Shown in pieces: positions 18,477-28,221 of a stretch of DNA of 64,000 bases (positions within the stretch are counted from its first letter, which is position 1; each line of letters begins with the position of its first letter). This DNA is from JAJCYL01 sp963664285 (GTDB lineage: Bacteria; Bacteroidota; Bacteroidia; Cytophagales; Cyclobacteriaceae). The stretch is from NCBI GenBank assembly GCA_963664285.2, contig CAXXNX010000036.1, forward strand, positions 48,732-112,731, in the 5' to 3' direction. The notes beneath the pieces are model-generated. The model was not told the origin of the DNA. It did no database searches and was given only the letters and a program-made list of their open reading frames with translations. Made by a program: the position numbers and the translations under genes.

Positions 18477-18971
18477 CTATTCGGGGTCTTTCAGCCAGTT
18501 AAAAGTTTCTCTTTTTTCATCAGGTCCATCAACAAATTCCCAACGGAGATTGTTACCGGTTAGCTCAATTATTCTACGAATAACAATTTCTCCGTTTTCA
18601 TCCGTCAATTCCAGACTATCAAGAAATTCTCCCCTGATGTTGATTACAATTCGCCATGACCATCTTTCCAGAGTATCGGAAGAAAGTTGTGCACAGTCAG
18701 GGGGGGCTCCAATGTAGAATGCAGTATCTGCATCATTAATGAAGCCAAAGGAATATCGATTTTGTAGCTCACAGTCCTGTAGCTCCACATCATCACTATT
18801 AATTCTCAGAGCGGTGCGGACCCATACTTTGCCCGTATCGAGGGATAGTAACTGGGCAACCCTTGAGGTGGTCAATATATCGGGCCCATTCTTACTGATA
18901 CAGGCATTTAAACACAGCAAAGCTACGATCCAACCTGCATAAGAGGTCGGCTTCAGCGCAATTGTCCTCAA
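18477..18971 (-). CDS. Hypothetical lipoprotein
   Basis: 164 residues with a signal peptide ending in LLCLNACISK, a plausible lipobox. The mature part looks like a single beta-barrel or sandwich domain with alternating charged strands (KVWVRTALRINSDDV, WSWRIVINIRGEF, GEIVIRRIIELTG). No family is recognised. It overlaps the upstream gene by 4 bp and is convergent with the DUF4296 gene, 12 bp apart. Confidence 0.65.
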   Translation of the reverse strand: MRTIALKPTSYAGWIVALLCLNACISKNGPDILTTSRVAQLLSLDTGKVWVRTALRINSDDVELQDCELQNRYSFGFINDADTAFYIGAPPDCAQLSSDTLERWSWRIVINIRGEFLDSLELTDENGEIVIRRIIELTGNNLRWEFVDGPDEKRETFNWLKDPE

Positions 18972-20794
18972 TTTCTCAATTTTCCGGTCCTATCAATTAC
19001 AAAATATTCGGGTGCACCGTCTTCGGGTGGATTTTCAGGATCATCCATATAGATGATTGTTTCGAAAACATTTTCGCTAAACTTAATTTCGAAAGGTGCC
19101 TTCTCTAACTGCATAGCATTTCGCCATAACTGTGAACCACTCTTATCTACGCAAAAGATCAGGAAATTATCTTTTGCGCTTGTGGGTGAATAGTAGTAAA
19201 ATGTATATTGTTCAGGATTCGAAGGAACAAATTGAGCCGCTACACTGAATGTTGAGTCCCCAAGAGTCATCTTTCCTAAATCTAATTTAAGATACCAGGC
19301 GCCGTCCCGGTTTTTTCCTACACTGGCTAAATATCCTTGGTTCTTAACGCCAAACTCTACGCCAATGGGATAGATATTTAAACTGTCATCTCTAATAGTA
19401 GATAGCGTTACGTAGCGTAAACTGTCATTAGGATATGACAAAAGTGAATCCGGTGTAAAGAGAGGGATCCTACCAAATTCCATGAGAGCCCAGGTACTGG
19501 TTTCGAGCCAAAATTCATATTGTGATTGCCAATATTCACTTTGTTCAGCAACCTCACGCTTTTTCGAGGTTATAAAATCATCCAGCCCGGATCTTCCTTT
19601 CATTCTACTTTCGAAATAGAAACTATATTTGTCATAATCACGATCAATATTTCGACCAGCCAACTGGTCAACTATCACCCCTAATTCTTCATATTTGACA
19701 ACAAGACTATCCGCAATCTCCAACTGATAATCTATATCCTCTTTATCTGCGGCCCTGGTATTCAGCGTAGGTGCGTATATTTTCAGAATATTGATATCCA
19801 TTAGTTTTATATCGATGATATCTTTAAGGATAGACTGGTCATCATATTTCCGGATGTTTACTAAAATATCCTCTTTAAAAGAAAGTGCACCCCTGCCGTT
19901 GGTACCACCTGCAAAGAGATTTGATTTGTAGTCTGCAAGCTCTCGGTCATAGGCGATGATTTCGCTTTTCATAGGTTCAATCTCATCTTCGATTTTATCT
20001 AGCGTTTCACTCGCCCAGTCCTGTAGATTCCACAAGTGGAATTGCCCTTCATAGAAATCGGCCGCAGTAACACCGTCTTACGGGAAAGAGCTTATGTCCT
20101 TGTATTTAAATTCGGGACCAAATCCAGGGTTTTCAATGAGACTAAGAGCTCTTTTCATTAGCGTTATCGCTCCTTTGGATTTTCGAGCTGCGGTCGTAAT
20201 CTCTTTAAGTATAGATTTAATCAGTTCATTTGATTTAATGAGGAATAGATTGTAATCATTGTATTGACTGTTCAGTTCAATGAACTTAGTTACTGCATTA
20301 TGATATGACCGGTTGGCTTTTCTGAGGTTTTCATTTACAGTTCTAATGTTGTCTGTCCTGGATTTGGCATTCTTTCTTCTTTTGTCAAGTTCCAGATGAA
20401 CGTCCGACAATTTTATACCGAATTCACCGGTTCTTAAATCTCTTCTATAGAATGCCTGGTAATATTGATCTCTCTTTTTCAACTCTTTGTCAGTGATTAG
20501 GCTCTTCGCCTTTGCCAGGTAGAGCACCGCACTGTCGCCCCAACCATATAACTGAGTGGTATCTTTTAAAATATCAGCCCCAAGCAGTTTGTTTTCAAAC
20601 AGATAGCCCATATGTAGCTGACTATTTGCGTGATCTGCATTCTTAGGATTGAAAACATAGGATCTCAGATTACCTTCGGCTTGGTCATACTGCTTGGATT
20701 CAAGCAGTGGAAAAATGTCTTTGTATTTGATCTTTTGTGAATAGGATTCTATTACAAAAAATAATGAAATACCAATTAGGACAATTCTGCTCAT
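18968..20794 (-). pseudogene. Conserved-looking secreted protein interrupted by an in-frame TAA
   Basis: Two ORFs (20078-20794 and the one below 20077) are in the same frame, separated only by TAA at 20078-20080. Reading through gives a protein of about 608 residues: a signal peptide (MSRIVLIGISLFFVIESYS), a TPR-like helical region (LLESKQYDQAEGNLRSYVF), a coiled segment, then a mixed alpha/beta C-terminal half ending in EYFVIDRTGKLRN. The sequence around the stop reads FP-stop-DGVTAADF and is coding on both sides, so the stop is a point nonsense mutation or an error. No known domain is recognised. It forms an operon with the hypothetical lipoprotein downstream (4-bp overlap). Confidence 0.7.
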
Positions 20795-21345
20795 ATTAAT
20801 TGAACTTTTAGCAGAGTGAATTTAATAAATCACAGGGTACTTTCTTTGTCTTGCTATTCACTATGCTTAGATTTTTTTGATGAGCCGTTAATATTATCAT
20901 TTGCTGGTATCAAATTCCGTAACGGCTCTTTAGCCTGTGGAATTGTCGTTCTTGCTCTCATCTCATTTATTATTTTGAATAAATGACTTCTTGTCAACGG
21001 ATCACTTTTAAGCTGAGCTTGATTCGTCTCCTCGCTTCATCTACTTCAGTAACAACTACACTCAACTTTTGCTTTATTTTAAAACCGCTTCATTGAGATA
21101 CTAGCCTGCAACATACTTTTTAATAGTCTGATATTGTAGCAACTTGATAGTAATGAGTATGCATATTCGAATTTAGAATTGGAGTAAAGAAAAAATATTC
21201 ATGATCATAAAACTTGATCATGTTGACCAAAATTATCAACCCCTCACTGATCTATCGCTACCTTTTATAGATTTGATCCAACTCGCTTGTTGGGACGACG
21301 TTAATTCCAAAAGTTATAGCTTTGTCGACCTAATGAAAACCCATA
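20795..21345. other. Long intergenic region upstream of the PIG-L gene
   Basis: No clear gene. A 54-codon ORF ending at TAA 21361-21363, overlapping the PIG-L start, is open but has no supporting features. The region presumably holds divergent promoters for the PIG-L gene and the minus-strand operon. Confidence 0.5.
21287..21324 (+). promoter_or_regulatory. Possible Bacteroidota-type promoter of the PIG-L gene
   Basis: TAGCTTTG at 21317-21324 fits the TAnnTTTG -7 element. TTG triplets at 21287-21292 lie near the -33 position, although the spacing of about 24 bp is slightly long. The start codon is 22 bp downstream. Confidence 0.35.
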
Positions 21346-23868
21346 ATGAAGAGATTTCATAATATTTTCCTGATGGCATTATTTTGTGTGCCAATTGCAA
21401 TTTTGGCTCAGAAGCCGAAGCAACTGAATGCTGGCGAAATGAAGCAGGGATTGAAGAAACTGAATGTCTTTGGTTCTATGCTTTACCTGGCAGCACATCC
21501 GGATGACGAGAATACAAGGCTAATTGCGTATTATGCAAACGAAAGATTATTTAACGCTTCTTACCTGTCTTGTACAAGAGGAGATGGCGGGCAAAATCTT
21601 GTAGGTTCTGAAATTCGTGAGTTACTTGGTATAATACGAACACAAGAGTTATTGGCCGCTAGAAGAACCGATGGAGGACAGCAATTTTTTACCCGGGCCA
21701 ATGACTTCGGTTATTCTAAAACTGCGGATGAGACGCTTCAGATTTGGGACAGGGATCAGGTTTTGGCAGATATTGTTTGGACCATCAGAAAACTTAAACC
21801 TGACATTATCATTACGAGGTTTCCACCGGACGCCCGAGCCGGGCATGGTCATCACACATCATCTGCAGTATTAGGGATAGAGGCATTTGGTATTGCTGGT
21901 GATAAGAGTAAATATCCGGAACAATTAAAGCATGTAGATGCGTGGCAACCCAAGAGGATTGCTTTCAACACACATCCCTTTTTCTTCAGCCGCAGAGGTC
22001 AACCTTTTGATTCCACCCAATACATAGGCATGGAAACCGGAGATTTTAATTCATTATTGGGCAAGTCTTATGGGGAAATGGCAGCAGAAAGCAGAACCAA
22101 TCACAAAAGCCAGGGCTTCGGCTCAACCGGGACGAGAGGGTCCCATAAGGAGTGGATGAAGTTGTTGGCAGGAGAGGATTTTAAGAATGACCCCTTTGAG
22201 GACATTAACACAACATCGTCTAGGGTGAAAGGGGGAAATGAATTCGCCGGTCACGTCGAATCAGCATATCTCAATTTCGACCCGGAGCAACCATGGATAA
22301 TTCTACCCGATCTGGTAGCCGCCAGAAGATCACTTTCTAAGATTAAGGACAGCCATTGGCGTGGGATCAAGGAGAGGGAAATATCCAAATTGATACAAAA
22401 TGTCACAGGTCTGTATATGGAAATAAAAGCTTCGGATTTTTCTTATACGCCAGGTGATTCAATTGCTGTGAATGTTGAAATAATCAACCGTTCACCTGCT
22501 GAAATCACTTTAAGTTCTTTGAATTTCAGAGAATTAGGAGGCAAAATAGATCTTAATCAAAAATTGAGTAACAACAATCCGTTTCTCTTAGACAAAAAAA
22601 CAGTCGTCCCTCAAGATCAGCCCTTTAGCCAACCTTATTGGTTAGTGGATAAGAGTACTTTGGGTATGTACCGTGTTGATGACCAACTTAAACGCGGTCT
22701 ACCAGAAAATGATCCTGCTTTGAGTGTGGAGACTACTTTATTGATTGACGGCCAGTATTTTGACTACGAACTGCCAATTATCTATAAAAAAAATGATCCT
22801 GTTGATGGAGAGCAGTACCGACCTTTGGAAATTAGTCCACCGGTTACACTAAATATCAACGAGAAGGTTTATGTCTTTGCGGATCAAAATTCACGTGAAG
22901 TAGTTGTCAAAGTGAAAGCAGCTAAAAATGATATTAGCGGTACCGTGTGGCTGGATCTTCCGTCTGGTTGGAAGTCAGATCCCCTGAAAATTGATTTTGT
23001 CCTGGATTTGAAAGGAGCAGAACAGAATGTAAGTTTTTCAGTATATCCACCTGAAGAACAGACTTCAGCTGAGATAAAAGCCATTGCAGAGGTGAATGGA
23101 AGAAATTATGACAAAAGTTTGATCAGTATTCAATACGATCATATTCCGACACAAACTTTGTATCAACCGACCTCAACTCGTTTGGTAAAGTTGGATATTG
23201 AAAGAAGAGGTCAGAATATTGGTTACATAGCCGGTGCAGGTGATGAAATACCAGCAAGCCTGGAACAAATTGGCTATCGCGTTTGGGGGTTGAAAGACGA
23301 AGAAATTACGGAAGAAAAATTAGCAGATTTTGATGCCGTTATATTGGGTGTGAGGGCCTACAATACTGTCGACAGGTTAAAATTTCATCAGCCTAAATTG
23401 ATGAAATATGTTGAAAATGGTGGAACCATGATTGTTCAGTATAATACAAGTCGTAGAATAGTCGTAGATGAAATAGCTCCCTATCCATTAAAGGTGGGAA
23501 GGGATCGTGTTAGTGTAGAAGAAGCGGAAATAAGAATTTTGAAACCTGATCATGAAGTACTGAATTTTCCCAACAAAATCACCGATACTGATTTTGACAA
23601 TTGGGTACAAGAGAGAGGTCTCTATTTTTCATCCGAATGGGATGATAATTTCGATGCTATACTTTCATCAAACGATCCAGGGGAAGATCCCAAAGACGGC
23701 GGATTGCTGGTTACCAAGTATGGTAAAGGATACTATATATACAGTGGATATTCTTGGTTTAGACAGTTGCCTGCTGGAGTTCCCGGCGCTTACAGAATAT
23801 TTACCAATATGATCTCTATTGGTAAAGATAAAGTGAAAGCAACCGAATCAGGATCAGGAAAAGAATAG
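21346..23868 (+). CDS. PIG-L family deacetylase, large secreted form
   Basis: 840 residues with a signal peptide (MKRFHNIFLMALFCVPIAILA). Residues about 40-260 are the PIG-L/LmbE zinc-dependent N-deacetylase domain: AAHPDDE supplies catalytic Asp and zinc ligands, TRGDGGQN and RELLGIIRTQELLAARR are family hallmarks, and the third zinc ligand lies in AGHGHHTSS. A beta-sandwich middle follows (about 365-615). The C-terminal about 215 residues resemble a ThuA/GATase1-like fold (IGYIAGAGDEIP, FDAVILGVRAYNT, GGTMIVQYNT). Such long proteins are common in Cytophagales and act on N-acetylated sugars in the periplasm; the substrate is unknown. Intact, with a terminator downstream. Confidence 0.88.
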   Translation: MKRFHNIFLMALFCVPIAILAQKPKQLNAGEMKQGLKKLNVFGSMLYLAAHPDDENTRLIAYYANERLFNASYLSCTRGDGGQNLVGSEIRELLGIIRTQELLAARRTDGGQQFFTRANDFGYSKTADETLQIWDRDQVLADIVWTIRKLKPDIIITRFPPDARAGHGHHTSSAVLGIEAFGIAGDKSKYPEQLKHVDAWQPKRIAFNTHPFFFSRRGQPFDSTQYIGMETGDFNSLLGKSYGEMAAESRTNHKSQGFGSTGTRGSHKEWMKLLAGEDFKNDPFEDINTTSSRVKGGNEFAGHVESAYLNFDPEQPWIILPDLVAARRSLSKIKDSHWRGIKEREISKLIQNVTGLYMEIKASDFSYTPGDSIAVNVEIINRSPAEITLSSLNFRELGGKIDLNQKLSNNNPFLLDKKTVVPQDQPFSQPYWLVDKSTLGMYRVDDQLKRGLPENDPALSVETTLLIDGQYFDYELPIIYKKNDPVDGEQYRPLEISPPVTLNINEKVYVFADQNSREVVVKVKAAKNDISGTVWLDLPSGWKSDPLKIDFVLDLKGAEQNVSFSVYPPEEQTSAEIKAIAEVNGRNYDKSLISIQYDHIPTQTLYQPTSTRLVKLDIERRGQNIGYIAGAGDEIPASLEQIGYRVWGLKDEEITEEKLADFDAVILGVRAYNTVDRLKFHQPKLMKYVENGGTMIVQYNTSRRIVVDEIAPYPLKVGRDRVSVEEAEIRILKPDHEVLNFPNKITDTDFDNWVQERGLYFSSEWDDNFDAILSSNDPGEDPKDGGLLVTKYGKGYYIYSGYSWFRQLPAGVPGAYRIFTNMISIGKDKVKATESGSGKE

Positions 23869-23872
23869 ACTC

Positions 23873-23909
23873 AAAAAAGTCATTCCGATAGCTATCCGAA
23901 TGACTTTTT
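23873..23909. terminator. Bidirectional-looking terminator after the PIG-L gene
   Basis: AAAAAGTCATTC (23874-23885) pairs with GAATGACTTTTT (23898-23909); the loop holds a further GATAGCTATC palindrome. It starts 5 bp after the PIG-L stop and has A- and T-tracts on the two sides. Confidence 0.85.
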
Positions 23910-24058
23910 AGAGGCTCAAGATACCTGCCGCCTGGCTGACGGCAAGCCAGGGATTGATTAATCTCCCGAATGATAAATTCGGAATAAAGGACATCAATAT
24001 CTCTTTTTTGGAGAGATATAGTAGGAAGATTATTTTAGCGGCGCTCAAACATTAACCT

Positions 24059-24205
24059 ATGGATGAAAAACAGGATTTGAACGAAATTGAAGATTCACCA
24101 CCACCTCGTTTTAAGAGCTGGAATACCATCTATTGGTTGGTGTTAGGGAATCTTGCCCTCTTGGTTATCCTGTTTTACATCTTTACCAAAGTTTTTAATG
24201 AGTAG
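24059..24205 (+). CDS. Small single-pass membrane protein upstream of the symporter
   Basis: 48 residues: an acidic N-terminus (MDEKQDLNEIEDSPPPRF) and one hydrophobic helix (about residues 25-44). The stop codon TAG at 24203-24205 overlaps the symporter start (ATG 24198), giving an 8-bp overlap that implies translational coupling. The acidic-plus-one-helix layout suggests an accessory subunit or assembly factor for the symporter. Function is inferred only from position. Confidence 0.7.
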   Translation: MDEKQDLNEIEDSPPPRFKSWNTIYWLVLGNLALLVILFYIFTKVFNE

Positions 24206-25904
24206 CATAGACCTGATCGTCCTCTTTGGGACACTCTTACTCATTGCTGCAGTAGGAGTGTGGAAATCCAGAAAACAAGCCAACATCGAATCTTACCTAT
24301 TAGGAGGAAAGAGCCTTAGATGGGGTACCATTGGCCTATCAGTTATGGCAACTCAGGCCAGCGCCATCACATTCATTAGCGTCCCAGGTCAAGCCTATGA
24401 GAGCGGTATGTCTTTCGTTCAAAACTACCTTGGCTTACCATTGGCGCTGGTTATAGTTTGTGCTGTTTTTATTCCGATATATTATAAGCTCAAGGTGTAT
24501 ACTGCTTATGAATATTTGGAGCAGCGCTTTGACCTAAAGACACGACTTTTTGGCGCTTTATTATTTCTTATCCAACGTGGCTTGGCCGCAGGAATTACCA
24601 TTTTAGCTCCATCTATTATTTTATCTTCGATATTACAGTGGGACTTATCGCTGACTATCCTCACAGTTGGTGTTTTGGTTGTGATCTATACGGTTTCCGG
24701 AGGTACCAAGGCAGTAAGTATCACACAGAAATATCAGATGATGGTCATCTTTTTTGGGATGGTGGTGGCCTTCTTTGTCATCGTTGGAAAATTACCAGAT
24801 CGGGTATCTTTTTTAGACGCCGTAACAATGGCGGGGCAGGCTGGTAAGCTTGATGTGATTGACTTCTCCTTTGATCTGGAGAAGCGATATACTTTTTGGT
24901 CAGGAATTTTAGGTGGTTTATTCCTGTCACTCTCTTATTTCGGTACCGACCAAAGCCAGGTTCAACGCTATATTTCGGGAATGAATTCCACAGAAAGCCG
25001 AATGGGACTAATGTTTAATGCAGTACTGAAATTGCCCATGCAGTTCTTTATCCTTTTTGTGGGAATCATGGTCTTTATGTTTTACCAGTTTAACCAGGCG
25101 CCCATTCATTTCAACCGGGCGAACATGGATTATTTGCAGACCACCGAATATGCCGACCAAACCGGCAGTATAAATAACTGGTACAACAAGTATTATGAGA
25201 TACGAAAGCAGGGTTACGAAAAAATCGATGAAGGCATAAGGAGGGACAATGACCAGACTATTGCAGAAGGCAGGGCAGAAGTGCTAGGTGCTACACAGCA
25301 AATTGACGAAGCCCGGCGCCAGATGAAAGTACTGATAAATAAGGCAGACCCCGGAAGGGAGACCAAGGATTCTGATTACGTCTTCCTTACTTTTATTCTA
25401 ACTGAGATGCCAATTGGTCTTATTGGACTTCTAATCGCAGTGATATTCGCAGCAGCCATGTCGTCAACAGCCGGAGAACTGAACGCATTGGCATCATCAG
25501 CCACTGTTGATTTTTATCAACGTTTGTATAAACGCAAGGCTTCTGAGAAACACTATTTGCAGGCATCAAAATTATTAACCCTCATATGGGGCATATTTGC
25601 CATTTCCTTCGCATTTTTTATAAGATCTGCCGAAAACCTGATTGAAGGTATCAATATCCTCGGATCACTCTTTTACGGAACGATTTTGGGCCTGTTTCTG
25701 GTCGGCTTTTTTATGAAAAAAATTAGTGGAACTGCTGTTTTTGTCGGAGCGATTGTTGCACAGCTACTTGTTCTTGGTTGCCATTTTGCCACATTATCAG
25801 GTTATCTCCGAATCGGATACTTATGGTACAATGCCATTGGATTGATCTTTGTTGTGGCTGTAAGCTGGTTGGTGCAGATAGTGCTTCCTAAGAACAAGCT
25901 TTAG
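24198..25904 (+). CDS. Sodium:solute symporter (SSS family)
   Basis: 568 residues. I chose ATG 24198 over an upstream in-frame start at 24153 because the protein then begins with the usual MSSIDLIVLFGTLL first helix and overlaps the small membrane gene. About 13 membrane helices are visible. SSS hallmarks include SYLLGGKSLRWGTIGLSVMATQASAITFISVPG in helices 1-2 (sodium site region), the TVSGGTKAV segment, and the YFGTDQSQVQRY motif. A hydrophilic insert of about 90 residues (about 310-400), rich in charged helices, separates later helices. These symporters import sugars or acids using sodium, and a marine habitat fits. The substrate is not readable. Confidence 0.9.
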   Translation: MSSIDLIVLFGTLLLIAAVGVWKSRKQANIESYLLGGKSLRWGTIGLSVMATQASAITFISVPGQAYESGMSFVQNYLGLPLALVIVCAVFIPIYYKLKVYTAYEYLEQRFDLKTRLFGALLFLIQRGLAAGITILAPSIILSSILQWDLSLTILTVGVLVVIYTVSGGTKAVSITQKYQMMVIFFGMVVAFFVIVGKLPDRVSFLDAVTMAGQAGKLDVIDFSFDLEKRYTFWSGILGGLFLSLSYFGTDQSQVQRYISGMNSTESRMGLMFNAVLKLPMQFFILFVGIMVFMFYQFNQAPIHFNRANMDYLQTTEYADQTGSINNWYNKYYEIRKQGYEKIDEGIRRDNDQTIAEGRAEVLGATQQIDEARRQMKVLINKADPGRETKDSDYVFLTFILTEMPIGLIGLLIAVIFAAAMSSTAGELNALASSATVDFYQRLYKRKASEKHYLQASKLLTLIWGIFAISFAFFIRSAENLIEGINILGSLFYGTILGLFLVGFFMKKISGTAVFVGAIVAQLLVLGCHFATLSGYLRIGYLWYNAIGLIFVVAVSWLVQIVLPKNKL

Positions 25905-26361
25905 GTAATACAGCCCTCTAAGCTTGGAACAAAGACAGTATATCCACCTGTTCTTCTCTTAGTAATATTATATGGCTTCCTTGAAAATTATTTTATAATT
26001 AAAACCGGCCTCAAGGGATCATAACACGTTTATTTTTTAAGGAAAAGTGGTCCTGAGAAACCTCCAATAAGAATGAAATCCGGTCAAAATGGGTTTTTTT
26101 TATGGCCTTGATCAAAATGCGTTAAGAAATTCAAGGAGGGAAGCGGTTAAAAAATCCTTGTGTTTGACCGAAGGGAGTTTCAAGGATTTTAAGCTAAACT
26201 AATTGAATTTTAGCCTTTTTGATCATAGCCTTGAATTCTTTGCGTATTTTCTGTTTCAAGACAGAAAGTACGAGCCTGTCTGGCTTGAAGACAAAAAAAG
26301 AATAATCAAGGACGCCCTATTCTATAGTTCAAAATCTTCATCAGTTGATCAAGGATATTAA
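25905..26361. other. Intergenic region with possible IS or gene remnants
   Basis: No complete gene. A minus-strand open stretch of about 40 codons ends at 26194 (ending KKAKIQLV) and looks like the C-terminus of a lost gene. A 14-bp motif TCAAGGACGCCCTA at 26306-26319 recurs exactly at 7945-7958. Both hint at an older element that has been erased. Confidence 0.35.
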
Positions 26362-28193
26362 CCCGCATTATTCATAGGCCACCAATTTTGGGATTAATAA
26401 TGGGTTGCTAACTATTTTTGATTGGAGTGTATGTATTAATTTGAAGATCAACCAGGTTTCTGGATTTCAAAGGACATTAGAGCGTTTTTTTGTTAGAATT
26501 TTTCAATTTTCAGTCAAAGCTCTATTGTGTTCTTATGGAAGAACATTTTTTTGATTAAATCAAACTGTTTAACTGATCGGTCAGTTCACCGTAAGCAAAT
26601 CGCCCAGCAGGTATTGATATCTAAAGGCTCTTGAGAATTGTATTGTCAATGATCTTTTCCTTTCTTTCAGGCACGCCCCAACCTTCATCAGGTAAAGCCG
26701 GATATTGTCCACTTGCCATCGTTTAGCAAAGTGGTGTTTTGTTTTGGCAATTAATAATTTAATCTGCCGGAACATTTCATAACAGAGGGTAGCGATGATT
26801 AAACGCATGAAATTGGCCCAGTAGCGATGACAGGAAAGCCGGTCGGAATAAGTCATGTTTTTGAGTTCCTTTATTCGATTTTCACTGGCATCACCTCGCT
26901 TGACATAAAAATCAAAGTAAATCTGTTGAGCGGTCATCGCTTCAAAGTTGCTCACAAAGTAACGGACATTCATTCCTTTTCCGGTAGACTCCACTTTGGC
27001 GTACAGCTTTTCAGAACGATCCCAGCTTTTGGCCTGGTAAGTAAACGGGCCAACAAACTCTTGATGTTTGATGATTTTTGAAGCATATTCCTTTTTTACT
27101 TCAATGATAGTCTGTTTGGTAAAAGTCTTTAAAACTTCATTACTACTAATACCTAAACAAAATTGAAGGTCAAACTGCTTAGCTATCCGATAAAAAGATG
27201 CTCCTGAAAAGCCACTATCCGCTCGAATAAGGATCTTTACTGAGGGCAGTTTTTTTCTGATTTTAATGACAATCCTTTTCAATAAGGCCACAAACCATTT
27301 GTTGGAGTGACAATTGCCCGGACGTAGTACTGGTAAAATGACCTGACCGGTGTTCCCGTCCTTAAAGAACAACTCATGGTACATAGTCTGTCCATAATAG
27401 CCATTATACAAACTGAGTTGTTGGGATCCATGAGTAGGGTCATCGGTACCATCTACATCAATGATGATTTGACCAGTCTTCTCTTTCAACTCCTCTACAT
27501 AACGGTCTACAAACCATTGACTCATCTGGTAGATCAGACTCCGATCGGCCTTGTTTTCAAATCGACTTAAAGTAGGCTGGGAACATAATCCGCTATCTAG
27601 TACTTTACGGATCACCGGATCCTCTCGGAGTTTTTGTTCGTCATTGCAATCCTGATAGCCCTGCATCATTAAAAACACCCGTTGGCGAAGCATTTCTTCA
27701 TAAGTGTATTCGATAAAAAAGGGGTTTCGATAGTCAGGAATCAGTGCGGCGAAGCTTTTTAATAGACCAGTCTTTCCCTCTACTTTTTCACTTAACAATA
27801 TCGCTCCGTCTGAGCTAATCGCTGATGCTGAAAAATCAAATTTAAAAGCTTGTTTTCCTCGATAAAATACGGTATCTTTTTCCTTATATTCAGGCATAAA
27901 TTAATTGCTTATTTTGTTGTCTGACAATACAAACTATCTCAATGAAAATTGAAAAAATGTCCTTTGAAATCCAGAAACCTGGTTGATCTTCAAATTAATA
28001 CATACACTCCAATCAAAAATAGTTAGCAAATTTATGCCTGATAGCCCTGCATCATTAAAAACACCCGTTGGCGAAGCATTTCTTCATAAGTGTATTTTTT
28101 TATTGTCTACTATGCATAAATTAATTGCTTATTTTGTTGTCTAACTATCTCAATATAAGCAATTTATGCCTGTTTTTTATTGTCTACTATGGG
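26362..28193 (-). mobile_element. IS1380-family insertion sequence, copy 3, with a scrambled right end
   Basis: The left end and transposase are normal, with TTAA at 26358-26361. Right of the transposase the normal 85 bp is replaced by about 296 bp. In order: a normal stub with a small insertion (GACAATACA near 27923), an inverted piece of the element's own left end (about 27943-28028), a short direct copy of transposase codons (about 28036-28097), then a second right end (about 28114-28190) lacking its last ten bases before GGG and TTAA (28194-28197). All pieces are IS-derived. Confidence 0.88.
26581..27897 (-). CDS. IS1380-family transposase, copy 3
   Basis: An intact 438-residue frame with one substitution near residue 41 (EGKTG instead of ERKTG). 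The upstream region is rearranged, so the usual inverted repeat around the start codon lacks its partner arm at the normal distance, and expression control may differ from other copies. Whether the element can still move is doubtful because the right terminal repeat is damaged. Confidence 0.92.
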   Translation of the reverse strand: MPEYKEKDTVFYRGKQAFKFDFSASAISSDGAILLSEKVEGKTGLLKSFAALIPDYRNPFFIEYTYEEMLRQRVFLMMQGYQDCNDEQKLREDPVIRKVLDSGLCSQPTLSRFENKADRSLIYQMSQWFVDRYVEELKEKTGQIIIDVDGTDDPTHGSQQLSLYNGYYGQTMYHELFFKDGNTGQVILPVLRPGNCHSNKWFVALLKRIVIKIRKKLPSVKILIRADSGFSGASFYRIAKQFDLQFCLGISSNEVLKTFTKQTIIEVKKEYASKIIKHQEFVGPFTYQAKSWDRSEKLYAKVESTGKGMNVRYFVSNFEAMTAQQIYFDFYVKRGDASENRIKELKNMTYSDRLSCHRYWANFMRLIIATLCYEMFRQIKLLIAKTKHHFAKRWQVDNIRLYLMKVGACLKERKRSLTIQFSRAFRYQYLLGDLLTVN

Positions 28194-28221
28194 TTAACAA
28201 GCCAGTTTTAGCAGTAATTCA

